A stretch of 64,000 nucleotides of DNA from an uncultured Oscillospiraceae bacterium (GTDB lineage: Bacteria > Bacillota > Clostridia > Oscillospirales > Ruminococcaceae): the NCBI GenBank assembly GCA_934462925.1, contig CAKSIT010000009.1, positions 1 through 64,000 of the forward strand, read 5' to 3'. Positions 16,353 through 25,904 of the stretch are shown piece by piece (the stretch's first letter is position 1; each line of letters starts with the position of its first letter). The notes under the pieces are model-generated. The model saw only the letters and a list, made by a program, of their open reading frames with translations. It did no database searches and was not told the DNA's origin. Both the position numbers and the translations under genes were made by a program.

Positions 16353-16770
16353 TGATGTAAAGACCGCTGATTGTGTGACCCTTGCCATCAAGGTTGGCGG
16401 TATTCCAACCACCTGAGATTGGCGTCCAGCAAACGATGCTGTCTGACTTGGGTTCGCCGGTTTCTTTATCAATTCTGTTCAGAAGACCCTCGTTGATGAC
16501 GATATCGTTATTTAGTATTGCATAATATGTGCTGCCAACTGACATGACCGCAAACAGCTCTTCTGCGGTGGTTATCACATAAGGAGAGTCCTTTTCGCCA
16601 TTGCCGTCGATGTTTTTTAAGTCAGCCGCCGTGATAGTGTCGTTTTCTGCATATGCAGTCGCTCCGCGCGCAATCTCCGGAAAAGTATCCGCCGGAAAGT
16701 ACGACGCAGCGCCTGCCGCAATAACGAACGCCGTTATTCCGCACAGCGCACGTTTAAGTACTGTTTTCAA
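16353..16770 (-). pseudogene. Broken giant dockerin protein, segment 1 (signal peptide and N-terminus)
   Basis: Start TTG at 16770 has GGAGG seven bases upstream and gives KTVLKRALCGITAFVIAAGA, a signal peptide, followed by a first GLUG unit (WTPISGGWNTANLDGKGHTI, SGLYI). It runs into the MITE and stops at 16312. With segments 2-4 it makes a protein of about 2000 residues that would be secreted and end in a dockerin. The cell can now express at most a short secreted N-terminal piece. A good promoter (16872-16900) remains, so the decay looks recent. Confidence 0.78.
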
Positions 16771-16871
16771 ATCAGTTCCTCCATATCTGCGCCTGCCATT
16801 TTCAGACAGGCAGTCATACAACTGCTCTTTTTCTGCCTTGTCATAAAACGCAGCAGGAATATTACATCTGA

Positions 16872-16900
16872 ATTATACACCAAATTGCAGACTTTGCCAA
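16872..16900 (-). promoter_or_regulatory. Promoter of the giant dockerin gene
   Basis: Minus strand TTGGCA (16900-16895), 17 bases, TATAAT (16877-16872). The box GTTCCATGTTGG (16922-16911) lies ten bases upstream of the -35, as also found in the hairpin upstream of the other dockerin gene. Confidence 0.75.
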
Positions 16901-17014
16901 GGGTTTTCTTCCAACATGGAACAAAGACAAAATGGCTTTGCGACTGCCGCGGCGCTCGAGCTGCGCGAACTCCTCGTCCCCGAAGTCCGCTGTCGTAGTC
17001 GGGCGCAGAACGCA

Positions 17015-18817
17015 TTAACGCCAAATTGCTCCTGAAATATCCGCGCCGCCCGCGCTGCCAGCGTCCGCGAAACACCCGTAGCGCCGCGCCTTGTCAGAGC
17101 TTTCGCTGATTATGCGCTTCGACTTGTCCGAGTAATAAAGCCTTATCGCGTTGTCGTTTGTGATGAGCTTGCCGCCTATGCGGTTCTTGGTGCAGGTGAG
17201 GATACTGTCGCAGCCGCTGTCCTGCGGCGCGCGCTGGTAGTTCAGCACCACGTCAACGGCGTTCGTTATGTCCGCAGAACCGCTCACCGTGTCGTTGGTG
17301 AAGTCGTCGCGGCTCTTTTTGGGGTGAGCCACAAGTATCACCGCCACGCCGTATTTGAGCGCCAAGCGCTTCAGCCGCTTTACAAAGTCGCTCTGCGCGC
17401 GGTACAGGTCGCTCTGCGGGTCTATGTCAAGCGCCGTCATGAGGTTGTCCACACACACGAGCTTTACGCCGTAGCGCCGTATCGCAAGCTCCGCGCTCTC
17501 AATAACGCCCGAAAGCTCGTCGTCGTCAACAAAGGCGTTGTCGTAGATGTACGCGCGGTCCGCGTACCACTCGTTTATGCGCGCGCTCACGTCGCCGCGC
17601 AGAAAATAATGCGCGTCGCCGTACTCGTTGAGCGTTGAGGAGATGTTCTCGCCGCCCGCAAGCTGCATATCAAGCCACGCCTTGAAGTGGTAGTCCGTAA
17701 GCTCGCCGCTGTACGCGAACAGGCTCACGCCCTCGTCGAGCGCCTGCGCGCAAAGCTGCGACATGAACGTCGATTTGCCCTCGCCGCGCCTGCCCGAAAG
17801 CAGTATCACCTGCCCGAATATCAGCCCGCCTATCACGCGGTCAAGCTCGCGTATGCCCGTCTTTATCTTCGGCAGCGCGTCAAGGTCCACGCTCTCAACG
17901 TCGCAAAGGCGCTTGATGTGCGGCGTTTCGCAGGGGACGGCGTTCTCAATGCACACGCGCACCGCCTTTTCGCCGTATTTGCGCAGGATATCGTTCGCGT
18001 CCTTTTCGCCCAGATAGTCCTCGCAGCGCACGTGGTACACAGGCAGCATAAGCCGCGCCGAAAGCGTTTTCAGCAGCGATATCTGCCCGTTCTCAAGGTC
18101 GCCGAACACCACCACCCGCTTGAACTTGTGTATCCAGTCGAACGCGCGGTCGCTGTCCAGCCACCTGAACCCCAGCGCCCCTGTCGGCACGCTTACCGCG
18201 TTGTCGAAGCCCGCCTGCGCCACGGACAGGCTGTCTATCTGCCCCTCGGTGATGATGAGCTGCTCAAAGCCGCGGCACTGCTCAATGCCGAAGAGAATAG
18301 GCTCGGCGTCCTTTTCGCACCACTCCTTGTTCTTGTCGCGCGCCTTGTCAAAGTCGGTTCTGCGGTACTTGATGAAGCGCACGTCGCCGTTCTCGTCGCA
18401 GAACGGGAACACAAGAATGCGCGGGTCGTCGCTGCGGACCGTTATCTTGTACCGCCGCGTTATCTCCTCGGATATCCCGCGCGACTTCATGTAGTCAACA
18501 GCCGCCTGCTTGGTTATTATCTCCCCCCGCGGGAACGTGCGGTAGCGCCGCTTCTCCCTGCCGCCGTCAAGCCCCTCAAGGCGGTAGCGGAAATCGCGCG
18601 CCATCTCAACGAAATGCCCCTGCGCCCCGCAGCTCGCGCGGAAGCACTTGTACGCGCCCGTGTCAAGGTTCACGCTGAACGTGTCCTTGTCGCGGTGGTC
18701 GCCGCCGTGGCAGTACGGGCAGTATTTGTAGAACAGCTCCCGCCCGCGCAGCCGCCAGCTCTCCGCAAGCTGTCGGGTAAGGCCGTAAACGTCGGATTCG
18801 CGAAGCTCATAAGCCAT
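17015..18817 (-). CDS. Phage-type primase-helicase (Toprim plus DnaB-like)
   Basis: 600 residues. A CHC2-like zinc finger (C33, C36 and the downstream CFRASCG), a Toprim domain (LIITEGQIDSLSVAQAG, about 200-290) and a RecA/DnaB-type ATPase with Walker A GRRGEGKST (about 340) and Walker B KLVCVDNLM form the T7 gp4/Twinkle layout, able to prime and unwind DNA. The ATG overlaps the stop of the upstream initiator gene by one base (TGATG), so the two are translationally coupled. No integrase, capsid or other phage gene is nearby; the pair is an orphan replication module, a remnant or a minimal element. Confidence 0.85.
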   Translation of the reverse strand: MAYELRESDVYGLTRQLAESWRLRGRELFYKYCPYCHGGDHRDKDTFSVNLDTGAYKCFRASCGAQGHFVEMARDFRYRLEGLDGGREKRRYRTFPRGEIITKQAAVDYMKSRGISEEITRRYKITVRSDDPRILVFPFCDENGDVRFIKYRRTDFDKARDKNKEWCEKDAEPILFGIEQCRGFEQLIITEGQIDSLSVAQAGFDNAVSVPTGALGFRWLDSDRAFDWIHKFKRVVVFGDLENGQISLLKTLSARLMLPVYHVRCEDYLGEKDANDILRKYGEKAVRVCIENAVPCETPHIKRLCDVESVDLDALPKIKTGIRELDRVIGGLIFGQVILLSGRRGEGKSTFMSQLCAQALDEGVSLFAYSGELTDYHFKAWLDMQLAGGENISSTLNEYGDAHYFLRGDVSARINEWYADRAYIYDNAFVDDDELSGVIESAELAIRRYGVKLVCVDNLMTALDIDPQSDLYRAQSDFVKRLKRLALKYGVAVILVAHPKKSRDDFTNDTVSGSADITNAVDVVLNYQRAPQDSGCDSILTCTKNRIGGKLITNDNAIRLYYSDKSKRIISESSDKARRYGCFADAGSAGGADISGAIWR

Positions 18818-19305
18818 CAGAAATCATGCCCCTCTCTCGCCCGCCAGCCCTCGCCCCCCGCGTCAGCGGAACACGCCGCAGGCGTTTCTTCTTTTCTTCT
18901 TATATTCTTATATTCTTTAGTTGATTGCTCCAGCGTTGCCCGTGCGTTGCTGTCAACGCTGCGGCAGCGTTGCTTCGGCGTTGCCTTACCCTGATAGGCT
19001 TCGTAATTATTCAGCGTTATAATGCTGAATTTTGCGTTGCTCTCTACCGTGATTTCTCCCGTTGACTGCAATTTCTTGAGCGCTCTTTGCACCGTATGCA
19101 CGTCAAGCGCAACGGCTTCAGACAAGGCGCGGAACGACGTAACGAACTGCCCGCGCTTTATTGTGATACCCTGCCATGCTTTGTCCTTGTGATTAGCCAT
19201 AAGAATAAGGTGCAGATACACTATTTTAACGTTGGCGTTCCTGTACCATTCCCATTGCGTGAACTCCCTGAACAGCTTTACCCAGCCTGCCGATGTGTCA
19301 GCCAT
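18817..19305 (-). CDS. Phage/plasmid replication initiator-like winged-helix protein
   Basis: 162 residues. GWVKLFREFTQWEWYRNANV at the N-terminus, ITIKRGQFVTSFRALSEAVA and VHTVQRALKKLQSTGEITVE form the winged helix of phage replisome-organiser N-terminal domains. The C-terminus is short, polar and basic, with no DnaD domain. Start ATG at 19305 follows AAAGGAGCGAGG. It is coupled to the primase-helicase gene, and probably loads that enzyme at an origin (inference). A family B MITE lies 120 bases upstream and may have cut the module off from its former neighbours. Confidence 0.75.
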   Translation of the reverse strand: MADTSAGWVKLFREFTQWEWYRNANVKIVYLHLILMANHKDKAWQGITIKRGQFVTSFRALSEAVALDVHTVQRALKKLQSTGEITVESNAKFSIITLNNYEAYQGKATPKQRCRSVDSNARATLEQSTKEYKNIRRKEETPAACSADAGGEGWRAREGHDF

Positions 19306-19427
19306 TGTCCTCGCTCCTTTCAGGCAGATTGCGCCGCGCGCCCGCCAAGGCTCGTTTTGCGCTCTATAACGGCGGTACACAGCGGCACGATTGAAAACAG
19401 CCCCTCTGCCGCGAGCTTTTCCTTTAG

Positions 19428-19600
19428 GGCTACACCGCATAATTATTTTCGCGCGATTGCGCAGTCAGATTTTTCGTCAGATTGTACAATGAGGACGACG
19501 CAAGGCTGTATGCCTTGCTAGGACGAATTGTGCAATATGGCGGAAAAGATGCAAGCAAGCGTGCGGAAAAGGCGTTAGCCGCTAATTGTGCGGTGTTGCC
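19428..19600. mobile_element. MITE-like element, family B, copy 1 (173 bp)
   Basis: Ends GGCTACACCGCATAATT and, inverted, GGCAACACCGCACAATT. TTAG flanks both sides (19424-19427 and 19601-19604). The body contains GCGATTGCGCAGTCAG and the palindromic module GCAAGGC-TGTAT-GCCTTGC. Shares its body with the copy at 27610. Confidence 0.75.
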
Positions 19601-19862
19601 TTAGCATTTTCCCGAGCGTTCCGGCACGGCGGAGAAAATACACTATCGTGCTATCATCAGTATCGCTTATTACCGACTGCAAAAGACTGCAAAAATTAAG
19701 CGCCATGTCGGTGAACTTCTCGCAGCCCTTCTCCTTTGCGCTCGAACATCCCGAAGCACATCAGATACCGGCTGTCGGGAATTATGGAAAGGCCGCTCAG
19801 AATGCGCCGGAGGTTCATGAGGATATCGGGCGGGAGGAGCTGAACATGGAGTACAAATAAGT
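19601..19862. other. Gene-free stretch, possible gene remnant
   Basis: No gene with a ribosome site was found. A minus-strand frame reads LPPDILMNLRRILSGLSI and IPDSRYLMCFGMFERK, which looks protein-like but has no start and soon stops; it may be the tail of a lost phage gene. Confidence 0.3.
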
Positions 19863-19863
19863 A

Positions 19864-19889
19864 AAACCGGCTCTGCTGCGAGCCGGTTT
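19864..19889 (-). terminator. Terminator of the ara operon
   Basis: Minus strand AAACCGGCTC, loop GCAGCA, GAGCCGGTTT then TACTT. The same 30 bases recur, inverted relative to this copy, after araR at 30549. Confidence 0.75.
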
Positions 19890-19915
19890 CAGTCTGTCGG
19901 AAACCCCCGTGGGGG

Positions 19916-19941
19916 TTAGCCGTTAATTGTGCGGTGCTGCC
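19916..19941. repeat. Family B MITE end fragment
   Basis: TTAGCCGTTAATTGTGCGG and TGCTGCC match the right end of family B elements (19580-19600 and 27732-27757). Only one end is present, just downstream of araD. Confidence 0.6.
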
Positions 19942-19950
19942 ATAAGTAGT

Positions 19951-20643
19951 TCAGCCCTGCCCGTAATAAGCGTTCGCGCCGTGTTTGCGCAGGTAGTGCT
20001 TGGCAAGAAGCTCGTTCTGCATTCTTCCGGCGGTCGGGGCGATAGTCAGCGCATGGTAGTTCATGAACGCAACTTCCTCCAGCACTACGGAATTATGCAC
20101 CGCTTCGCGCGCGTCCTTTCCCCAGGCGAACGGACCGTGGCTCTTTACGAGAACCGCCGGAATGCTCATCGGGTCAACGCCGCTGAACGTTTCGATTATG
20201 ACTTTTCCGGTTTCCTTTTCGTACTCGCCGCGAATTTCCTCGGGGGTCATAGCCCGTGTACAGGGAATCTCGCCGTAGAAATAATCCCCCTGCGTTGTAC
20301 CCATCGGCTGAATGCCAACGCCCGCCTGCGCGAATGAAGTCGCCCAGCGGCTGTGGGTATGCACAACGCCGCCGATATCCGGAAACGCACGGTACAGCTC
20401 AAGGTGCGTAGGCGCGTCGCTGGAGGGCTTCCACCTGCCCTCTGCTACCATTCCGGTCGCAAGCTCGACTACCACCATGTCCTCGGCGGCCATTTCCTCA
20501 TACGGAACGCCGGAGGGCTTTATCACTATCATTCCGCTCTTACGGTCGATGGCGGAAACATTGCCCCATGTGAACGTAACAAGATTGTATTTCGGAAGCA
20601 GAAGATTGGCTTCAAGTACTTCCTGCTTTAATTTCTCTAACAT
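19951..20643 (-). CDS. araD: L-ribulose-5-phosphate 4-epimerase
   Basis: 230 residues, the usual length. Converts L-ribulose 5-phosphate to D-xylulose 5-phosphate, last step of arabinose entry into the pentose phosphate pathway. The class II aldolase fold is visible: [31 protein letters not shown], the zinc ligands in VHTHSRWA and the distal [18 protein letters not shown] precedes the ATG. It is the last gene of the operon, 13 bases after araB. Confidence 0.93.
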   Translation of the reverse strand: MLEKLKQEVLEANLLLPKYNLVTFTWGNVSAIDRKSGMIVIKPSGVPYEEMAAEDMVVVELATGMVAEGRWKPSSDAPTHLELYRAFPDIGGVVHTHSRWATSFAQAGVGIQPMGTTQGDYFYGEIPCTRAMTPEEIRGEYEKETGKVIIETFSGVDPMSIPAVLVKSHGPFAWGKDAREAVHNSVVLEEVAFMNYHALTIAPTAGRMQNELLAKHYLRKHGANAYYGQG

Positions 20644-20656
20644 TTACTTTCTCTCC

Positions 20657-22231
20657 TTACTTTGCCGCAGCGTATTCCGCCGCAAGTCCGCGCTTGTAGT
20701 TCTCCATGAACTTCCGGAATCCCTCCGCGCCCTTTTCCTCGGGCTGTAATGTCGTGGACTCCATGCCGCCGAACACCTCGCCGCCGAGGAACTCCGGCAG
20801 GGACTTTCCGCCGCCGCATACGGAGTACGCCGCCAGCAGCGCCATTCCCCATGCGCCGCCCTCTCCGGCGGTCTTCATGACGGAGACTGCGCAGCCCAGA
20901 CCGTCCGCAAGGAACTGCTGGGCAACTCCCTCGGTCTTGAACAGACCGCCGTGTCCGGTTATCTTGTCAACGGAGACCTGCTCCTTCTCAAACAGGATAT
21001 CCATGCCGAGCTTCAGCGCCGCCATCGTGGAGTAGACCTCCGCACGGAACAGGTTTGCCAGATTGAATTTTCCGTCCGGTGTGCGGAAGTACATTGGTCT
21101 GCCGTTCTCTGCGCCCGCCACAGGCTCGCCGGAAAGGAAGTTGTACACAACGGTATCGCCGCAGTCAGGGTCGCCGGTCAGCGCGTGGTAATACAGCATA
21201 TCATAAAGCGCGGGCTTTGCTAGCGGGTGACCGCTCAGTTCCGCAAATTCGCCGAATATTTTCACCCATGCGTCCAGCTCGGAGGAGCAGTTGTTACAGT
21301 GTACCATCGCCACCGGAGCGCCGTCCGGAGTGGTTACTGCGTCGATTTCAGGGTAGTAGCCCTTCAGCGGCTTGTCAAGGACGAGCATTGCAAATATTGA
21401 TGTTCCCGCGGATACGTTGCCCGTTCGGGGAAGCACGCTGTTGGTCGCCGCCATTCCGGTGCCTGCGTCGCCCTCGGGCGGGCAGACGGGAACTCCCGAC
21501 CGAAGGTTTCCGCTCGGGTCGAGGAACTTTGCGCCCTCGGCGGTCAGGACTGCTTCCCTTGCGCCTGCGTTGAGTACCTCGGGGAGGACTTCCGCAAGCT
21601 TCACGGAAAATCCCTTTTCCGCAAGCTTCTCATCGACTTTTGCAATGTACTCTGCGTTGTACCCGATACCGTCAACCGGAAATATTCCGGAGGCTTCGCC
21701 AACGCCGACCTGCCGCTTTCCGGTAAGAAGATAGTGGATATATCCCGCAAGCGTGTTGATGTGCGCGATATTTTTAACGTGTTCCTCGCCGTTGAGTACC
21801 GCCTGATAGAGGTGCGCAATGCTCCAGCGCTGGGGAATGTTGAATCCCAGCAGCTCCGACAGCTCGGAAGCCGCCTGCTCGGTTATCGTATTTCTCCATG
21901 TGCGGAACGGAACCAGCAGTCTGTCGTCCTTGTCGAACGCCATGTAGCCGTGCATCATGCCCGAAATACCCATAGCGCCGTATGTTTCGGGTATAACGCC
22001 GTATTTCTGCTTTACGTCCTCTGCAAGGCTTGCGTAGCAGCGCTGCAATCCGTTGGCGATATCGTCGAGGGAGTAAGTCCACACGCCGTTTTCGTAGCGG
22101 TTCTGCCAGTCGTGGCTTCCGGAAGCGATGGGCGCGAACGTATCATCGATGAGCACCGCCTTGATTCTGGTAGAGCCGAACTCGATACCGAGATATGTTC
22201 TGCCGTTCTGAATCTTTTCCTGTATTGTCAT
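20657..22231 (-). CDS. araB: L-ribulokinase (FGGY family)
   Basis: 524 residues. GIEFGSTRIKAVLID (phosphate loop 1) and GHGGLFKTEG plus GGAWGMALLAAY near the C-terminus mark an FGGY sugar kinase. Position between araA and araD fixes the substrate as L-ribulose. Start ATG at 22231 follows AGAGGTGA; an upstream in-frame ATG at 22285 lies inside araA and is rejected. The sequence is of the clostridial type sometimes annotated as xylulokinase-like, so symbol certainty rests on context. Confidence 0.88.
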   Translation of the reverse strand: MTIQEKIQNGRTYLGIEFGSTRIKAVLIDDTFAPIASGSHDWQNRYENGVWTYSLDDIANGLQRCYASLAEDVKQKYGVIPETYGAMGISGMMHGYMAFDKDDRLLVPFRTWRNTITEQAASELSELLGFNIPQRWSIAHLYQAVLNGEEHVKNIAHINTLAGYIHYLLTGKRQVGVGEASGIFPVDGIGYNAEYIAKVDEKLAEKGFSVKLAEVLPEVLNAGAREAVLTAEGAKFLDPSGNLRSGVPVCPPEGDAGTGMAATNSVLPRTGNVSAGTSIFAMLVLDKPLKGYYPEIDAVTTPDGAPVAMVHCNNCSSELDAWVKIFGEFAELSGHPLAKPALYDMLYYHALTGDPDCGDTVVYNFLSGEPVAGAENGRPMYFRTPDGKFNLANLFRAEVYSTMAALKLGMDILFEKEQVSVDKITGHGGLFKTEGVAQQFLADGLGCAVSVMKTAGEGGAWGMALLAAYSVCGGGKSLPEFLGGEVFGGMESTTLQPEEKGAEGFRKFMENYKRGLAAEYAAAK

Positions 22232-22235
22232 ATTA

Positions 22236-23702
22236 TCACCTCTTGAGAGCCGCGGCAGCGTCAAGTAGTGCAAGCTGCTGTTCAAAGCTGTTTATGTCGG
22301 TCTTGTCGTCAATGACCACAAGCTCCGTATCCGTCATCTTGGCAAACAGGCGGATATCATCGACCGTGAGCGCCGTGGAAACCACCGCATGGTGTGCGCC
22401 GCCTGCGTATATCCACGCAGCCGCACCGACAGCGAAATCGGGCTTCAGCTTCCACATCAGTCTTGCGACAGGGAGTTTCGGCATGGGAGCCGGCTGCTTA
22501 ACAAGCGTGATTTCGGCGCACACAAGGCGGAACCTGTCGCCAAGGTCTATCATGGAAACCGCGATACCCTCGCCGTCAATGCCGTCGAATACAAGGCGCG
22601 CCGGGTCGGATTTTCCGCCGATTCCAAGCGGGTGTACCTGAATTTCAGGTTTGTTTGCCGCAAATACCGGAGATACCTCCAGCATATGCGCCGCAAGCTC
22701 CAGCTCCTCGCCGGAAGTGAGGTCGTAGGTGTAGTCCTCCATGAATCCGGTAGAACCCTTTCTTCCCTCGGACATCCTGAACAGCACCGCGCCGAGAGCC
22801 GCAGTCTTGTAGTCGCCCTCCGGACCGAAGCCCACGCCCTTTGCCATGAGATTCTGCGCCGCAATTCCGGGAAGCTGGTTCAGCCCATGAAGGTCCTGAA
22901 ACGTATCGGTGAACGCCCCTATCTTTTCCCGTGCAATGAACTTGTCCAGAGCTACTTCATATTTAGCCTGCTCACGGACAGCGGCGATATTGTCAGTCGC
23001 CATCGTGTACTTTTCGGCGTATTCAGCCATTTTGGCGTCTGTCTCGGATTCGGTGACGCTGTCGGCAATCTCCGCTACGTCGCCGATACCGTAGTAGTTC
23101 ACGTTCCAGCCGAAGCGTATCTCGCTTTCAACGCGGTCGCCGTCAGTGACTGCAACATCACGCATATTGTTTCCGAGCATCGCTACCCTTAAAGTTCTGC
23201 TGAACGCAGCAGCGGAAGCGGCATGAGCGAATCTGCGGATTTTCTCTGTAACGTCCTCGTGCTGATAGTAGCCTGCAACGACCTCGCGCCTTATCCCGAG
23301 CCTTGTGCAGATGAATCCGAACTCACGGTCGCCGTGCGCAGACTGGTTCAGGTTCATGAAGTCCATGTCGATGCTGTCGTAAGGGAGCTTCTCGTTGAAC
23401 TGCGTATGCAGGTGGAGCATGGGCTTTTTCAGGGCTTTCAGCGCTCTTATCCACATCTTGGCGGGAGAGAACGTGTGCATCCACATGATAACGCCTATGC
23501 ACTCCTTGTCGGAGGACGCGCACACGCAGATGTCCTCGGCTTCGTCAGCGGTCTTTACCACCGGCCGGAATACGACTTCTGCGATGTCCGAGAGCTTTTC
23601 GTTCAGGAAATCAGCTATCCGTACGCTGTCCTTAGCGGCCTGCGCGAGGGTCTCCTCACCGTAAAGGTCCTGACTTCCGGTGACAAAGTATATCTTGTTC
23701 AT
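22236..23702 (-). CDS. araA: L-arabinose isomerase
   Basis: 488 residues, close to the usual 490-500. Converts L-arabinose to L-ribulose with a manganese cofactor. Family signatures: YFVTGSQDLYGEETL at the start, MWMHTFSPAKMWI, LHTQFNEKLPYDSIDMDFMN, and GFGPEGDYKTAA. AAGGAG precedes the ATG. The stop lies four bases before the araB start. Confidence 0.95.
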   Translation of the reverse strand: MNKIYFVTGSQDLYGEETLAQAAKDSVRIADFLNEKLSDIAEVVFRPVVKTADEAEDICVCASSDKECIGVIMWMHTFSPAKMWIRALKALKKPMLHLHTQFNEKLPYDSIDMDFMNLNQSAHGDREFGFICTRLGIRREVVAGYYQHEDVTEKIRRFAHAASAAAFSRTLRVAMLGNNMRDVAVTDGDRVESEIRFGWNVNYYGIGDVAEIADSVTESETDAKMAEYAEKYTMATDNIAAVREQAKYEVALDKFIAREKIGAFTDTFQDLHGLNQLPGIAAQNLMAKGVGFGPEGDYKTAALGAVLFRMSEGRKGSTGFMEDYTYDLTSGEELELAAHMLEVSPVFAANKPEIQVHPLGIGGKSDPARLVFDGIDGEGIAVSMIDLGDRFRLVCAEITLVKQPAPMPKLPVARLMWKLKPDFAVGAAAWIYAGGAHHAVVSTALTVDDIRLFAKMTDTELVVIDDKTDINSFEQQLALLDAAAALKR

Positions 23703-23758
23703 AATAATTCTCCTTCACAGAAAAGCCGCACCGAACAAATATTCAGTGCGGCTTGTGT

Positions 23759-24796
23759 TTATACCTTTTTCTTGTTCTTTCCGGAAAGAACAACGCTCTG
23801 GATAACAAGGAACAGGCAAATCATTGCCGCAACGGTAATGTTCGTCCACCATGCGTCGTCAAGTCCGAGGGAGGAAACGATGTTCTTTATCGTACTCAGC
23901 GAGATGACTCCGAACAGCGTTCCTATTATGTTGCCCGAACCGCCGGAGAGCATCGTGCCGCCGATGATGGAGGAAGCGATTGCATTCATCTCGGCTCCGC
24001 TTGCATGGGAGGGTGAACCGGAGCCGACATGAAGGAAGTAAACAAAGCCGCCTATACCTGCGAGCACTCCGCACATCAGGTAAGCGAAGAACTTTGTGCG
24101 CTTGACGTTGATACCGAGCATATTTGCGCTCTGACTGTTTCCGCCGATAGCGTAGAAGCCGCGCCCGAGCTTGCCCCATTTGAGGAACACGAACAGTATC
24201 GCCACTATCAGCAGTGCGACTACGACGCCTATTTCTATGTACGCCGGAACAAATACGCCATGCTTGTTGGCAGAGCCTATTCCGGGAAGTGAAATTCTTG
24301 TTTCCTTGAGTGCGCGGAATTCTTCGTTCTCAACGTTGAACTGCGTTGCGTTGACGATGGTAGTCATGCCCTTTGCGAAGAACATTCCCGCCAGCGTTAC
24401 GATGAACGGCTGTATCTCCAGATACGCTATCAGATAACCCTGAACAAGTCCGAAAGCGGTGCCTATTCCGAGGGCTATGAGGACAGAGGTCGCAACGTTG
24501 CCTGTGCCGTAGTCGAGGTTCATTGCGCAGCACATACATACGAGCGCCGTAACAGCGCCGACCGAGATGTCGATACCGCCGGTTATCATTACAAGGCTCA
24601 TTCCGCAGGAGAGAATTATCAGAGACGCATTTTCGTTGAGTATGTTGAAGAATGTCTGCACTTTCGTGAAGCCGGAGCCTATAAACGCTACTGCGCAGAC
24701 ATACATTACAACGAATATCGCAATGGTGATGACCAGAAGCAGATTAGAGTCAGATAATCTCCGTGAACTGCCGTTGGCGTTTTTCAGAAATTTCAT
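23759..24796 (-). CDS. Sugar ABC transporter permease (YjfF-like)
   Basis: 345 residues with about ten hydrophobic segments, RbsC/YjfF family (SLVMITGGIDISVGAVTALV, IIGGTMLSGGSGNIIGTLFG). Pairs with the permease encoded two bases upstream and the double ATPase before it to import a pentose, most likely L-arabinose given the araBAD genes downstream. The homologous Escherichia coli Ytf/YjfF system carries galactofuranose, so the exact sugar is inferred from context. Confidence 0.88.
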   Translation of the reverse strand: MKFLKNANGSSRRLSDSNLLLVITIAIFVVMYVCAVAFIGSGFTKVQTFFNILNENASLIILSCGMSLVMITGGIDISVGAVTALVCMCCAMNLDYGTGNVATSVLIALGIGTAFGLVQGYLIAYLEIQPFIVTLAGMFFAKGMTTIVNATQFNVENEEFRALKETRISLPGIGSANKHGVFVPAYIEIGVVVALLIVAILFVFLKWGKLGRGFYAIGGNSQSANMLGINVKRTKFFAYLMCGVLAGIGGFVYFLHVGSGSPSHASGAEMNAIASSIIGGTMLSGGSGNIIGTLFGVISLSTIKNIVSSLGLDDAWWTNITVAAMICLFLVIQSVVLSGKNKKKV

Positions 24797-24797
24797 A

Positions 24798-25904
24798 CTA
24801 ATTCGCCTCCTTGACGGGATTTCTGCGAGAAGATATCTTCTTGCGGAGCGCTGCGAGCTTGCTTCGTACAGTGGGAGCGCTGAGAACTACCAGAATAATT
24901 ACTACGACCGCCTTGTATGCAGGGAGCGCGGTAGGAGCTACCTGGAACTTATAAAGAGTCGTCGTCAGGAACTGGATAACATAAGCGCCGAGTATCGAGG
25001 ACGCCATGTTGAACTTTCCGCCGCTCAGGGCGTTTCCGCCGAGCGCTACCGCAAGGATGGCGTCCATCTCGATATCCTTTGCAACTACCGAGTAGTTGAT
25101 GGAGGAGATACGGCTGACCTTGATGAAGCCTGCGACTGCAACGCACAGACCAAGTATGACGTAGGTCATGAACTTGATGCGCGCGGGGTTCAGACCGTTA
25201 AGTCTGGAGGATTCGGAGTTTATGCCGACCGCCTGAGTGAACAGTCCAAGTTTTGTAAACCGAAGCACCAGCGCGATGATTATAATGCATATCGCCGCAA
25301 TGAATATCGGGGTCGGGAGCGGCAGTCCGGGAATGAAGTTGCCAAACCAGCCGAAGCTCTCATCATTGATGACGGGGAGCTGATTGTTGTTTATCCATGC
25401 TGCGATGGAGCGTCCTGCGGTGAAGAGGATAAGCGTTGCGACCATCGGCTGTATCTTGAAGTAAGCCACCAGAGCGCCGTTGAACGCGCCCAGAAGCATT
25501 GATACGACAACGCAGGCGAGGAATGCAACGATTATCGGCGCATGAAGCGCAGCCGGACTGACCTCGCCGCCGCAGAGGACTCTCAGAACAACGCTGCCCG
25601 CGACTGCGATAGTCGCACCGACGCTGATATCCTGTCCGCCGGAGGCTGACGTTACCAGCGTCATGCCGATAGCAAGTATCGCAAGCTCCGAAGCGTTGTC
25701 GAGTATCGTGATGATGTTGCCCGAAATAACCATTTCTCCGGCGCTGTTCGGAGCATATTTGACCGCAAAGAACGAGGGGTCAGCTATCAGGTTGAACAGC
25801 ACCAGTATCAGCAGTGCTGCCAGCGGAATAAATATCTGATTCCTGACCGCTCTTTTCAGAAAAGCAAGGAACTTGTTCCCGCCTGTTTTTTCAAGCGTTT
25901 TCAT
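24798..25904 (-). CDS. Sugar ABC transporter permease (YtfT-like)
   Basis: 368 residues, RbsC-type permease with the GMTLVTSASGGQDISVGATI and AVALGGNALSGGKFNMASSI signatures. I chose ATG at 25904, which overlaps the end of the ATPase gene by 14 bases and has GGAGG 12 bases upstream; GTG at 25916 sits on the ribosome site. Second half of the permease heterodimer. Confidence 0.87.
   Translation of the reverse strand: MKTLEKTGGNKFLAFLKRAVRNQIFIPLAALLILVLFNLIADPSFFAVKYAPNSAGEMVISGNIITILDNASELAILAIGMTLVTSASGGQDISVGATIAVAGSVVLRVLCGGEVSPAALHAPIIVAFLACVVVSMLLGAFNGALVAYFKIQPMVATLILFTAGRSIAAWINNNQLPVINDESFGWFGNFIPGLPLPTPIFIAAICIIIIALVLRFTKLGLFTQAVGINSESSRLNGLNPARIKFMTYVILGLCVAVAGFIKVSRISSINYSVVAKDIEMDAILAVALGGNALSGGKFNMASSILGAYVIQFLTTTLYKFQVAPTALPAYKAVVVIILVVLSAPTVRSKLAALRKKISSRRNPVKEAN

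Noticed and set aside
23440-23460. TTATCCACA, a DnaA-box-like match
   Set aside because: Single copy inside araA coding sequence; no cluster, so not an origin.
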